A DNA stretch of 64,000 nt from Halorussus halobius. GTDB taxonomy: Archaea; Halobacteriota; Halobacteria; Halobacteriales; Haladaptataceae. The stretch lies in assembly GCF_004765805.1 (NCBI RefSeq), contig NZ_SBIU01000003.1:124001-188000 (forward strand), written 5' to 3'. The translations under genes and the position numbers were made by a program. Positions 52,501 through 59,970 of this stretch are shown in pieces (the stretch's first letter is position 1; every line of letters begins with the position of its first letter). The notes beneath the pieces were generated by a model, which made no database searches, was not told the origin of the DNA, and saw only the letters and a program-made list of their open reading frames with translations.

Positions 52501-53652
52501 TCACCCGCCACACTGCAGGACGGTCACTGCGTTTTGCGACGCACTGAGATATCGTCCGGGCTCCCCGCAGTCGACCTCCCGAATCGCCTCCACGCGCTCG
52601 TAATCGTAGACCGCGTCGTACGTCTCGACGAACTCGGCCCGCTCGCTCGCGTTTTGCCAGGTCACCCGCCACGAGACGACGGTCGAGTTGTCCGCGCGGT
52701 AGTGGTCCAGCCGGTCGTTCGTCCAGCCCGCTGCTGCGGCGGCCGCGCGTTCGGCACTCACACCGTTAGTTCTGAACGTCCCCCGGAGGAATAGTTCACC
52801 GACGCGGTCGGACTTGACGTGTTCGACCGAATCTATCGATAGATTTGGACGTTCGGGCAGTCTAACTACGTCGATTTCCCGATTGGGGTGAAGGATTTGT
52901 GCTGTCGAATTGGGCGTACTAGTTTCGGGTATCGACCGCTGGTTGGTCTGGACGCTGTAACGGTAGCCCGAGGAGTACGCAGACTGGACCACTCGCCGTT
53001 TCCAGTTCGACTCGTTCGCATCCAATACTGAGACGTTCAAGTGACCGCCATACCGTTCGACGTACCTGTCGGCGACGTACAGCGAGACGCCGTTTGCGAG
53101 GGCCTGTTGGGAGAGTAATCCATCGGTTGTCTGCGGCGGAGTTGCCTGTTCGTTTCTAGGAACGTCATCGGGAATTTCTGCCGGTATCCTGCTTGCGTCA
53201 CTTAGTTCGTGAGCGACGAGACCCTCGTACGAAATCCACGAAACGTTCTCGACCACACTTTCGTTCGCGAGAAATATCTCCACCGGCCCGCCGTTCAGTG
53301 ATACCGACGTGTGGCCGAGTGACGACCGCACCCGTGAGTTCGGCGTCACGTCGAGTCCGAAGAACGAGAGGCCCGGTTCCCCAATTCGGGCGAACTGTCC
53401 CTGATTCGGTGTCGTGTCGATTCCACCTTCTTCCCGTTCGACGCACATCGACACGTTCCGCTCCAACTGGGTCCCCTTTATCTCCTCGACGCGAGCGGCC
53501 ATCCGTTCGTAGTCGTAGCTCGGGAGGGAGTCGCACGTCTCGATGTCGACGTTCGGCTCATCGGCTTCGGGTGGCGTGACTTCGACCGCGTGGAGGGCTC
53601 CAAGCGCGAGGACCAGTATCGCAGCGGCTATTAGCCATCCTCGAACATTCAT
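52501..53652 (-). CDS. Membrane-anchored protein with degenerate zincin-like motif
   Basis: This 383-residue protein has one N-terminal anchor (GWLIAAAILVLALGALHAVE), with the rest outside the membrane and rich in NxS/T sites (NVS, NES, NVS, NST, NLS). The segment ISYEGLVAHELSDASR matches a gluzincin HExxH helix in which the second His has become Asp (HELSD). The downstream LLSQQALANGVSLYVADRYV resembles the third-ligand helix with Glu changed to Asn. This looks like an inactive peptidase relative of the Hvo_1808-type surface family. Its DNA is less GC-biased than its neighbours. Function unknown. Confidence 0.65.
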   Translation of the reverse strand: MNVRGWLIAAAILVLALGALHAVEVTPPEADEPNVDIETCDSLPSYDYERMAARVEEIKGTQLERNVSMCVEREEGGIDTTPNQGQFARIGEPGLSFFGLDVTPNSRVRSSLGHTSVSLNGGPVEIFLANESVVENVSWISYEGLVAHELSDASRIPAEIPDDVPRNEQATPPQTTDGLLSQQALANGVSLYVADRYVERYGGHLNVSVLDANESNWKRRVVQSAYSSGYRYSVQTNQRSIPETSTPNSTAQILHPNREIDVVRLPERPNLSIDSVEHVKSDRVGELFLRGTFRTNGVSAERAAAAAAGWTNDRLDHYRADNSTVVSWRVTWQNASERAEFVETYDAVYDYERVEAIREVDCGEPGRYLSASQNAVTVLQCGG

Positions 53653-53720
53653 ACGGCCAACAAATACTGCTCCAGCACATATCAGTTACGGATGGTGCTG
53701 CCTTCGAAAAACACGAGACG

Positions 53721-56177
53721 TTACTCTTCGAACCGCTCGGCGTCGTCGGCCGCCTCGACCGCTCGCACCGCCGCCACGTTCGCCGCGACGTCGTGGACCC
53801 GGACGATGTCAGCACCGCGCTCGGCCGCGACGGCGGTCCCCGCGACCGTCGCGGCGGTCCGGTCGTCGTCCTCGCCGATGAGCCCGAACATCGACTTGTG
53901 GGAGTGACCCACGAGGACGGGACAGTCGAGCGCGTGGAACTCGTCGGTCCGGCCCAGTAGCTCGAAGCTCTCGACGCTGGACTTGCCGAAGCCGAGTCCG
54001 GGGTCGACGATTATCTGCTCGCGGTCGAGGCCGGCCTTCTCGGCCAGCAGGACCGTCTCTTCGAGTTCGTCTATCACGTCCGCCACGACGTCGTCGTAGT
54101 GGACCTCGCGGTCCGGCACCACGGGCGCGTCGATGCTGTGCATCACCACGAGGGGCGCGTCGTACTCGGCGGCGACGAACCGCATCTCGGGGTCCTCCAG
54201 TCCGGACACGTCGTTGAGAACGTCCGCACCGGCCTCCAGCGCGGCCCGCGCGACCTCCGCCTTGCGGGTGTCGACCGATATCATGGCGTCGAGCTCGGCG
54301 ACGCGCTCGATTACGGGCACCACGCGCTCTATCTCCGCTTCGACCGGGATCTCCTCGGCACCGGGCCGGGTGCTCTCGCCGCCCACGTCGATCACGTCGA
54401 CGCCCGCCGCGACCATCTCCTCGGCGCGGGCGACCGCGTCCTCGATTCGCTCGTACTCGCCGCCGTCGTGGAACGAGTCGGGCGTGACGTTCAACACGCC
54501 CATGACCGCAGTGCCGTCCTCCCACGGGTAGCCCCGGCGCTCGGGGTCGGTCCGGATGTCGAGCGACTCCCGGAGGTCGTCGGCGAACACCGAGAGGCCG
54601 TAGGGCTGGCCGTCGAGTTTGTTCGCGAGGCGCTTGAACTGCGCGAGCGTTCCCATCAGCACCACGTCGACGTTCTCCTCGTCGTGCTCGTTGAGCCCCG
54701 AGAGCGCACACTCCCCGCCGAGGCTCAGCATCTCCTCCTTGAGGTAGCGCGCCTGCCGGACCTGCACCCGGGTTTCGAGGACGCGGTGGACCGCCTTGCC
54801 CCGCATCCGCCACACGCCGGGGTCGGTCACGTCCGCGCGTTCGAGCGTCTCGCGGGCGTCGTCGAGGTCCCCGACGCGCTTGGGAATCTCCGCGCGGGTC
54901 CACCGCGTCCGGGCCTCCGCGACCGCGTACAGCGACCCCGCGACCAGCACGAGGTCGCCCGAATCGGCGGCGTCGAGGGCGTTCTCGACCGCGCCAGCCA
55001 CCGCGTTCCGCGCCAGGACCTCGTCCGCGCCCGCCTCCGCGAACGCGCGGGCGACGACCGCCTTGTCCTCCGCGCCCCGGATGTCGGGCTGGCAGGCCAC
55101 CACGCGGTCGGGCGTCGGCAGCGCGGCCGCCATCCCCCGGAGGTCCTTGTCGTGTTTCGCGCCGAAGACGAGGTGGAAGTCGTCGTACTCGCCGTCGAAC
55201 TCCGCGAGCGTGTCCGCGAGCGCCTCGCACGCGCCGGGGTTGTGCGCGCCGTCGAGGGCCACCACGGGGTCGGTTCCCATCACCTCGAACCGGCCGGGCC
55301 AGTCGGCCTTCCGGAGGCCGCGAGCCAGCGTCTCGGCGTCCACGTCGGCCACCTGTCGGGCCAACGTGGCCGCGATTCCCGCGTTGCGGGCCTGATACGC
55401 GCCCAGCAGCGGGATGGCGGTCTCGACCGACCAGTCGGGGCCAGCCAGCGAGACGGCGGCCTCGGTGTGGTTAGTCCGGCCCTCGTAGGCGACGCGCACG
55501 TCCGGCGGGTCGCCGGCCCCGTCCTCGCCGCTCACGCGAACGAGTTCCCCTGCTTGCTCGCGCACCGCGTCGAGGGCGTCGCCGGTCGCGGCGGTCACGA
55601 GCGGCGCGTCGTCGGGCGCGACGTGGGCCTTGTCGGTGGCGATCTCGGCGATGGTGTCGCCGATGATACCGGTGTGTTCGAGCGTGACGCTGGTGACCGC
55701 GCTGGCGACCGGGTCGACGACGCTGGTCGCGTCGTACTTCCCGCCGATGCCGACCTCGAGGACGGCGACGTCGACGTCCTCGCGGCCGAAGTGCCACAGC
55801 GCCAGTCCGGTCATCACCTCGAAGAAGGTCGGAGCCTCGCCGTCGGTGGCTCGGGCCTCGACGTGGTCGCCGATCGACTCGGCGTACTCGACTATCGCCC
55901 CTTTGGGCACCTTCCGGCCGTTCACCCGGACGCGCTCGCGCACGTCGTCGAAGTGCGGCGAGGTGAACAGCCCCACGTCGAGTCCGGCCTCCCGGAGCGT
56001 GCGCTCGACCATCCGGGCGGTGCTGCCCTTCCCGTTCGACCCGGCGACCTGCACGTACTCGACCCCCTCGTGGGGGTCGTCGAGGTGGGCGAGTAGCTCC
56101 GCCGTCGACTCCGTCCCTGGCTTGGGCCGGTACCGCCGGAGCTCGAACAGGAAGTTCGCCGCCTCGTGGAAGTCCAT
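53721..56177 (-). CDS. folCP: Folylpolyglutamate/dihydrofolate synthase-dihydropteroate synthase fusion
   Basis: This 818-residue fusion starts MDFHEAANFLFELRRYRPKP at ATG 56177. The first 430 residues are FolC (Mur ligase fold): P-loop VQVAGSNGKGSTARMVERTL, LFTSPHFDDVRERVRVNGR, LEHTGIIGDTIAEIATDKAH and VVALDGAHNPGACEALADTL. A linker with cysteines (LSLGGECALSGL) leads to FolP from about residue 530: VMGVLNVTPDSFHDGGEYER, DVGGESTRPGAE, ISVDTRKAEVA and IIVDPGLGFGKS. It joins pterin to pABA and adds glutamate. Haloarchaea are known to fuse these enzymes. The open frame upstream of 56177 is an artefact of the repeat region. Confidence 0.94.
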   Translation of the reverse strand: MDFHEAANFLFELRRYRPKPGTESTAELLAHLDDPHEGVEYVQVAGSNGKGSTARMVERTLREAGLDVGLFTSPHFDDVRERVRVNGRKVPKGAIVEYAESIGDHVEARATDGEAPTFFEVMTGLALWHFGREDVDVAVLEVGIGGKYDATSVVDPVASAVTSVTLEHTGIIGDTIAEIATDKAHVAPDDAPLVTAATGDALDAVREQAGELVRVSGEDGAGDPPDVRVAYEGRTNHTEAAVSLAGPDWSVETAIPLLGAYQARNAGIAATLARQVADVDAETLARGLRKADWPGRFEVMGTDPVVALDGAHNPGACEALADTLAEFDGEYDDFHLVFGAKHDKDLRGMAAALPTPDRVVACQPDIRGAEDKAVVARAFAEAGADEVLARNAVAGAVENALDAADSGDLVLVAGSLYAVAEARTRWTRAEIPKRVGDLDDARETLERADVTDPGVWRMRGKAVHRVLETRVQVRQARYLKEEMLSLGGECALSGLNEHDEENVDVVLMGTLAQFKRLANKLDGQPYGLSVFADDLRESLDIRTDPERRGYPWEDGTAVMGVLNVTPDSFHDGGEYERIEDAVARAEEMVAAGVDVIDVGGESTRPGAEEIPVEAEIERVVPVIERVAELDAMISVDTRKAEVARAALEAGADVLNDVSGLEDPEMRFVAAEYDAPLVVMHSIDAPVVPDREVHYDDVVADVIDELEETVLLAEKAGLDREQIIVDPGLGFGKSSVESFELLGRTDEFHALDCPVLVGHSHKSMFGLIGEDDDRTAATVAGTAVAAERGADIVRVHDVAANVAAVRAVEAADDAERFEE

Positions 56178-56327
56178 GTCTGCGAGAACTGGCGCGGCCC
56201 GCTTTAGCGTGTCGGAGTCGGGAGAGCAGGCCCTACTGGTGTCGCTGCTCGCGTGCGTTCCGGCGGTCGTTCGCCGCCCGTTCGAGCGAGCAGTCTCGGA
56301 CAGCACCGCAACCACACAGCCACGCCC

Positions 56328-56427
56328 CGAGACTACGACACCGACCACGCCCCGAGACCACCACACCGACCACGCATCGAGACCACCACACCGACCACGC
56401 ATCGAGACCACCACACCGACCACGGGA
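56328..56427 (+). repeat. Tandem repeat, 25-base unit x 4
   Basis: Four head-to-tail 25-base units begin CGAGACTACGACACCGACC (56328), CGAGACCACCACACCGACC (56353 and 56378, identical over 25 bases) and CGAGACCACCACACCGACC (56403, end changed). A decayed unit precedes them (56303-56327). There are no spacers between units, so this is not a CRISPR array. It lies between the FolCP start and the next structured repeat. Confidence 0.85.
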
Positions 56428-56433
56428 CGCGCC

Positions 56434-56600
56434 GCGAGCGCGCTCGTGCGCTCGCAAGCGGGGAGGCACGGGGCGCGGTGCGGGGCGGTTGCGGTGCAGT
56501 CGCGGTTGCGGTGCGGTCGACTCATCGGCTCAAGCAGAAGCTAGCGTCCTGTTGTTGTCCTCACTTCGTTCGTAGTTGGGTCGCTGTCCTCTCACTACTC
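56434..56600 (+). repeat. Dispersed structured repeat, copy 5
   Basis: The hairpin GCGAGCGC-GCTCGT-GCGCTCGC (56434-56455) has the same GCTCGT loop as copy 4. It is followed by AAGCGGGGAGGCACGGGG, a G-rich tract (GCGGTTGCGGTGCAG, GCGGTTGCGGTGCGG) and the box ACTCATCGGCTCAAGCA (56520) continuing GAAGCTAGCGTCCTG. The bases from 56502 on are repeated in tandem 99 bases later. Confidence 0.7.
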
Positions 56601-56695
56601 GCGGTTGCGGTGCGGCCGACTCATTTGCTCAAGCAGAAGCTAGCGTCCTGTTGTTGTCTTCACTTCGTTCGCAGTTGGGTCGCTGTCTCGGTCTC
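56601..56695 (+). repeat. Dispersed repeat, copy 6 (tandem duplicate of the 3' part of copy 5)
   Basis: GCGGTTGCGGTGCGG, the box ACTCATTTGCTCAAGCA (56619) and GAAGCTAGCGTCCTG recur, then GTTGTTGTCTTCACTTCG and GTTGGGTCGCTGTC as in copy 5, offset by 99 bases. The hairpin part is absent. This proves duplication inside the repeat cluster. Confidence 0.75.
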
Positions 56696-56712
56696 GTTCG
56701 AGCGAGCGGGTG

Positions 56713-56720
56713 TATATAAA
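56713..56720. promoter_or_regulatory. Orphan TATA box inside the repeat cluster
   Basis: TATATAAA is a textbook haloarchaeal TATA element that does not precede any supported gene. On the plus strand it would drive RNA through the inverted copy at 56741. On the minus strand it would drive RNA through copies 6 and 5. It suggests that the repeats are transcribed; that is inference. Confidence 0.5.
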
Positions 56721-56740
56721 ATGATAGGAACGCTGCTATT

Positions 56741-56820
56741 GCTTGAGCCAAGGAGAACAGCGACCGCACGACACAGCGACCGCACGGCCCCCACCACCGC
56801 AGCACCCTGAACCACACGTC
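56741..56820 (-). repeat. Dispersed repeat, copy 7 (inverted)
   Basis: On the minus strand the tract GCGGTCGCTGTGTCGTGCGG leads into TTCTCCTTGGCTCAAGCA, the same box as in the other copies. On the plus strand it appears as TGCTTGAGCCAAGGAG. It faces copies 5 and 6 across the orphan TATA box. Confidence 0.65.
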
Positions 56821-56830
56821 CGACCGCGAC

Positions 56831-57352
56831 TCACCGCTCGAACTCGTACTCCGACTGGGTCCGACCTCGCTCGCGCCCGACGCGGTCGTCGTCCGCGTCC
56901 TCGTCGCGCAACAACGCCTGTAGCTCGCGCTCGTACTCGGCCTCGGTGATCTCGCCGTCGACGTACCGCTGCTTGAGGTCGTCGATGCGCTCTTCGGTCG
57001 TGGGTGCGACGTGCTCGGAGAGGTCGCCGTCCCGAATCTGGGGGACGTGGCGCTCGACGCGCCGGGCCGCGTCGGCGAGGCGGTCGTTCCGGGGCAGCGA
57101 CGCCCGCCGGACCGCTGCGACCAGCAGCCAGACCAGGAAGACGACCGAAATGCCGCCGACGAACACGCCGGCCAGCAGGTACTGGACCACGGCTTCCAGC
57201 ATCGCTACCAACACCGGGGTCCCGGCGGGCGGCGCGAGCAGCGCCGAGACGACTGCGAGGACGCCGAACGCCGCGACGCCCACCAGCGCGAACAGCGAGA
57301 GCAGAAAGCCCGCGACCAGCAGTTTGACTCGCCGGTCGTCTAGCAGTCCCAT
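56831..57352 (-). CDS. Two-helix membrane protein with SHOCT domain
   Basis: This 173-residue protein starts MGLLDDRRVKLLVAGFLLSL at ATG 57352. Two hydrophobic segments (VAGFLLSLFALVGVAAFGVL and VQYLLAGVFVGGISVVFLVW) are followed by a basic-acidic loop. The C-terminal SHOCT (short C-terminal) domain reads RIDDLKQRYVDGEITEAEYE, with the usual helix-turn-helix GEIT step. SHOCT domains mediate oligomerisation in small membrane proteins. Function unknown. The frame continues upstream without a better start. Confidence 0.82.
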   Translation of the reverse strand: MGLLDDRRVKLLVAGFLLSLFALVGVAAFGVLAVVSALLAPPAGTPVLVAMLEAVVQYLLAGVFVGGISVVFLVWLLVAAVRRASLPRNDRLADAARRVERHVPQIRDGDLSEHVAPTTEERIDDLKQRYVDGEITEAEYERELQALLRDEDADDDRVGRERGRTQSEYEFER

Positions 57353-57451
57353 CGTGGCGGGGTAGGGCCGGGGCGTACTTGATTCGTTCTCTTCGGCTCG
57401 CGCGTGCGTCCACACCGAAGAAATCAAGCTATAAACACACCTATTTCATGA

Positions 57452-57472
57452 AGTATATTATATTTATATACT
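57452..57472 (+). promoter_or_regulatory. AT-rich inverted repeat/TATA region of the halocin-like gene
   Basis: AGTATAT-N7-ATATACT is a perfect seven-base inverted repeat about 40 bases before the ATG at 57511, in the AT-rich island. It includes a TATA-like TATTTATATA (57461-57470) and may be both promoter and operator. Confidence 0.55.
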
Positions 57473-57510
57473 AGAAAAAATATGATTATGGGAAGTATAA
57501 ATTAGTTCCT

Positions 57511-57840
57511 ATGGACATTGACGAGGTAAATAGGCGAGAGTTCTTAGGTACTGCTAGTGCAGTTAGTGGATTCGCTCTTACCGGTAAGGTCAAAGCAACG
57601 CGACAAGATGTGACTCGACTTGGTGAACTCCTCCAGTCGGACAAAGTCTCTTTCATCCGTTCGGAACTCCCGAATCTGAGTCTGCAACCGGACCAAGCGA
57701 CACAGGTAGAATTGTCAGCAGAAGGGGACTCGTTTTTCAGCATGACACACGTACCCGCGAATGTCGGGCGTCGGTGCGTGTTTGGTTTGCTTGACCCACT
57801 CTTGCGGTGTTGCAGCACTTCCCGACGTTGGATCGTGTAA
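57511..57840 (+). CDS. Tat-leader preprotein, N-terminal part of a halocin-like peptide precursor (frameshifted)
   Basis: This 109-residue reading begins MDIDEVNRREFLGTASAVSG, a twin-arginine leader (NRREFLG) with a hydrophobic core, followed by a polar pro-region (about residues 30-78, QDVTRLGELLQSDKVSFIRS). From about residue 80 the frame becomes arginine-rich (NVGRRCVFG) and stops at 57838. The +1 frame from 57761 has a far better C-terminus (next entry). A Tat leader, pro-part and Cys-rich hydrophobic tail match the design of halocin C8-type precursors. The codons are AT-richer than in any neighbour, which points to transfer. Confidence 0.6.
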   Translation: MDIDEVNRREFLGTASAVSGFALTGKVKATRQDVTRLGELLQSDKVSFIRSELPNLSLQPDQATQVELSAEGDSFFSMTHVPANVGRRCVFGLLDPLLRCCSTSRRWIV

Positions 57841-57895
57841 CACCATTGCGGCTTGCGCTGGAATTATACCGGACTGGGAACTCCCAGACGCGTAA
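57761..57895 (+). CDS. Cysteine-rich hydrophobic peptide in the +1 frame (halocin-like mature part)
   Basis: ATG 57761 opens a 44-residue frame: residues 1-20 read MSGVGACLVCLTHSCGVAAL, then PDVGSCNTIAACAGIIPDWE and LPDA. Five cysteines (7, 10, 15, 26, 32) with small apolar residues between them recall halocin C8. It may be a separate peptide. More likely it is the true tail of the Tat preprotein, displaced by one base: removing one G of the GGG at 57766-57768 would join ...ANV to GVGACLVC. A TGA at 57743-57745 in this frame shows the frame does not extend upstream. Confidence 0.55.
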   Translation: MSGVGACLVCLTHSCGVAALPDVGSCNTIAACAGIIPDWELPDA

Positions 57896-57955
57896 TCGAC
57901 AGCCACACGTTCAGGCCCGACTAACTACCGGCACTACGAGCCGGATTCCGAAATC

Positions 57956-58141
57956 ATGATGCTCGATAATCTCTCCACGACGCAGAAACACGCTATCTCC
58001 CTTGCGTACTACGTGACGGCTGGTACTCTGCTTGCGGCCGTCGTCTTCGATGTCGTCGGCTCTGCCGCGCTGCTCGTGTTCTTCCTACTCGTCGTAGCGA
58101 GAGCACTCTGGATATGGCGGTTCTGGGTCGCTGACTCGTAA
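57956..58141 (+). CDS. Small two-helix membrane protein, possible immunity protein
   Basis: This 61-residue protein begins MMLDNLSTTQKHAISLAYYV (ATG 57956 or 57959). Two hydrophobic segments follow (VTAGTLLAAVVFDVVGSAAL and LVFFLLVVARALWIWRFWVA). No family is recognised. It lies 60 bases after the cysteine-rich frame on the same strand, in the same low-GC stretch. Small membrane proteins next to bacteriocin-like genes often give self-immunity. That function is only suggested by position. Confidence 0.55.
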   Translation: MMLDNLSTTQKHAISLAYYVTAGTLLAAVVFDVVGSAALLVFFLLVVARALWIWRFWVADS

Positions 58142-58176
58142 GCTTCTGTGTATCCTGTTCGCCGAATCGCCGTGGT

Positions 58177-59802
58177 TCAGTCGTGGCGGAAGCTACGCGT
58201 CCCCGTAAAGACCATCGCCATGTCGTGGTCGTCGGCGGCCTCGATCACGTCCTCGTCGTTGACCGACCCGCCGGGCTGAATCACCGCCTCGATGCCGGCC
58301 TCGGCGGCCGCCTCGATGGCGTCGGGGAATGGGAAGAAGGCGTCGGAGGCCATCACCGCGCCCGCCGCGGACTTGCCCTCGGCGTCCGAATCGGCCTTCA
58401 TCCGCGCGATTTCGACCGCGTCGACCCGGCTGACCTGCCCCGCGCCCACCCCGACCGTCTCGGTTCCGGTCGCGAACAGGATGGCGTTGGACTTGACGTG
58501 CTTGACGGTCCGCCACGCGAACAGCAGGCTCTCGTACTGGTCGTCGGTGGGTTCGCGGTCGGTGACGACCTCCAACTCCTCGCGGGTCGGCGCTTGCAGG
58601 TCGCGCTCCTGAACGAGCGTCCCGCCCACGAGGTCCTTCTCGGTGGTGGTTTCGGTGACGTCGCCGAACTCGTCGCCTCCGCCGACGTCCAGCACGCGCA
58701 GGTTGTCCTTCTCGGCGAGCGCGTCGAGCGCGTCGTCGGTGTAGCCCGGCGCGACCACGACCTCCTTGAACGAGTCGGTGATTTGCTCGGCGGTCGCGCG
58801 GTCGCACTCCCGATTCAGGGCCACGACGCCGCCGAACGCGCTCTTGGGGTCGGTCGCGAGCGCCCGGTCGTAGGCGTCGGCGAGCGTGTCGGCGGTGGCA
58901 CACCCGGCCGGGTTTGTGTGCTTGATGACTGCGGCCGCCGGGCGGTCGAACTCCTTGACGAGGTCGAGCGCGGCGTCGGCGTCGTTGTAGTTGTTGTAGC
59001 CCATCCCCTTCGCGCCCTCGTTCAACTGGGGCGCGCCCACCACGCTGGCCTCCTCGCAGGTGGCGTCCCCGTAGAGCGCGGCGTCCTGATGGGGGTTCTC
59101 GCCGTAGCGCAACTCGTCGGCGCGGTCGGCGGTCTCGACCCGTCTGCGGGGGAACTGTCCGCCGTCGTCGCCCGCCACGCGGACCCGATTCTCGTCCCAG
59201 TCTATCTCGACCCGGTCCTCGGCGAACCACTTCACGGCGCGGGGGTAGGCTTTGAACTCGCCCTCGTAGAGCACGCGCTCTTTCAGCGACTCGCGGTCGT
59301 CGCCCTCGTAGACGGGGACCGGTTCCTGCGTGACGACCGGGCCGGCGTCGACCTCGTCCTCGATGACGTCGCCCTCGTCGTCGGTGGCGTCGGTGACCGC
59401 GTGGACCGTACACCCGGCCACCTTCGCGCCCGCGTCGAGCGCGTCGCCCCACGCGTCGGTCCCGGGGAACGACGGGAGCAGCGACGGGTGGACGTTCAGC
59501 GTCGTGGGGGCCTCGTCGAGGAAGGCGTCCGAGAGGATTCGCATGTAACCGTCGAGACAGACGAGGTCGACGTCGTAGTCGGCGAGCGCGTCGAGGACCC
59601 GCCGTTCGTGGTCCCGGCGCGACTCGTCGTCTCGGAGTGCCACGACCTCGGTCGGAATCCCGCGCTCGCTCGCGCCGTCGAGAGCGGGCGCGTCGGCGTC
59701 GGTCGTCAACACGACCGCCAGCTCGGCCCCGCCGGGCGCGAGGTCGGCGACGTGAAGCAGGTTCCTGCCGCGATTGCCAGCCAGTCCGGCGATTCGAGTC
59801 AT
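58177..59802 (-). CDS. purNH: PurN-PurH fusion (GAR formyltransferase and AICAR formyltransferase)
   Basis: This 541-residue fusion starts [20 protein letters not shown] at ATG 59802. Residues 1-190 are Pur[39 protein letters not shown] and [16 protein letters not shown]. Residues about 210-541 are the AICAR formyltransferase half of Pur[50 protein letters not shown] and [20 protein letters not shown]. There is no IMP cyclohydrolase domain; archaea use PurO for that. It performs two formyl transfers of purine synthesis. It is divergent from purB around a long inverted repeat. Confidence 0.93.
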   Translation of the reverse strand: MTRIAGLAGNRGRNLLHVADLAPGGAELAVVLTTDADAPALDGASERGIPTEVVALRDDESRRDHERRVLDALADYDVDLVCLDGYMRILSDAFLDEAPTTLNVHPSLLPSFPGTDAWGDALDAGAKVAGCTVHAVTDATDDEGDVIEDEVDAGPVVTQEPVPVYEGDDRESLKERVLYEGEFKAYPRAVKWFAEDRVEIDWDENRVRVAGDDGGQFPRRRVETADRADELRYGENPHQDAALYGDATCEEASVVGAPQLNEGAKGMGYNNYNDADAALDLVKEFDRPAAAVIKHTNPAGCATADTLADAYDRALATDPKSAFGGVVALNRECDRATAEQITDSFKEVVVAPGYTDDALDALAEKDNLRVLDVGGGDEFGDVTETTTEKDLVGGTLVQERDLQAPTREELEVVTDREPTDDQYESLLFAWRTVKHVKSNAILFATGTETVGVGAGQVSRVDAVEIARMKADSDAEGKSAAGAVMASDAFFPFPDAIEAAAEAGIEAVIQPGGSVNDEDVIEAADDHDMAMVFTGTRSFRHD

Positions 59803-59858
59803 GGTCGAATCAGCGCCCGCTCCGGCAAAAGAAGTTGCGATTCCAGACCGATTTGTAT

Positions 59859-59923
59859 CCAAGCTCGTGCATATGTCTGGGGGACAGAACGCGATTAATC
59901 GGCCTTACTATGCACGAGCTTGG
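59859..59923. promoter_or_regulatory. Perfect 15-base inverted repeat between purNH and purB
   Basis: CCAAGCTCGTGCATA (59859-59873) is exactly repeated in reverse as TATGCACGAGCTTGG (59909-59923), 35 bases apart. It lies 48-120 bases from both start codons. The spacer holds GATTAATC (an eight-base palindrome) and TGTC-TGGGG-GACA. It fits a two-site operator or looping site for shared control of the divergent purine genes. Confidence 0.75.
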
Positions 59924-59970
59924 CCTCCCCGACCGACACGCTTTTTGCTCGCGCCCCGGCAGATACGCGC

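Noticed and set aside
56328..56427. CRISPR-like array of 25-base repeats
   Set aside because: There are no spacers between units, no palindromic repeat and no cas genes nearby.
56178..56525. N-terminal extension of the folC-folP fusion through the tandem repeat
   Set aside because: The 25-base repeat gives only repeated Val/Trp/Ser text. FolC normally begins at MDFHEAANF.
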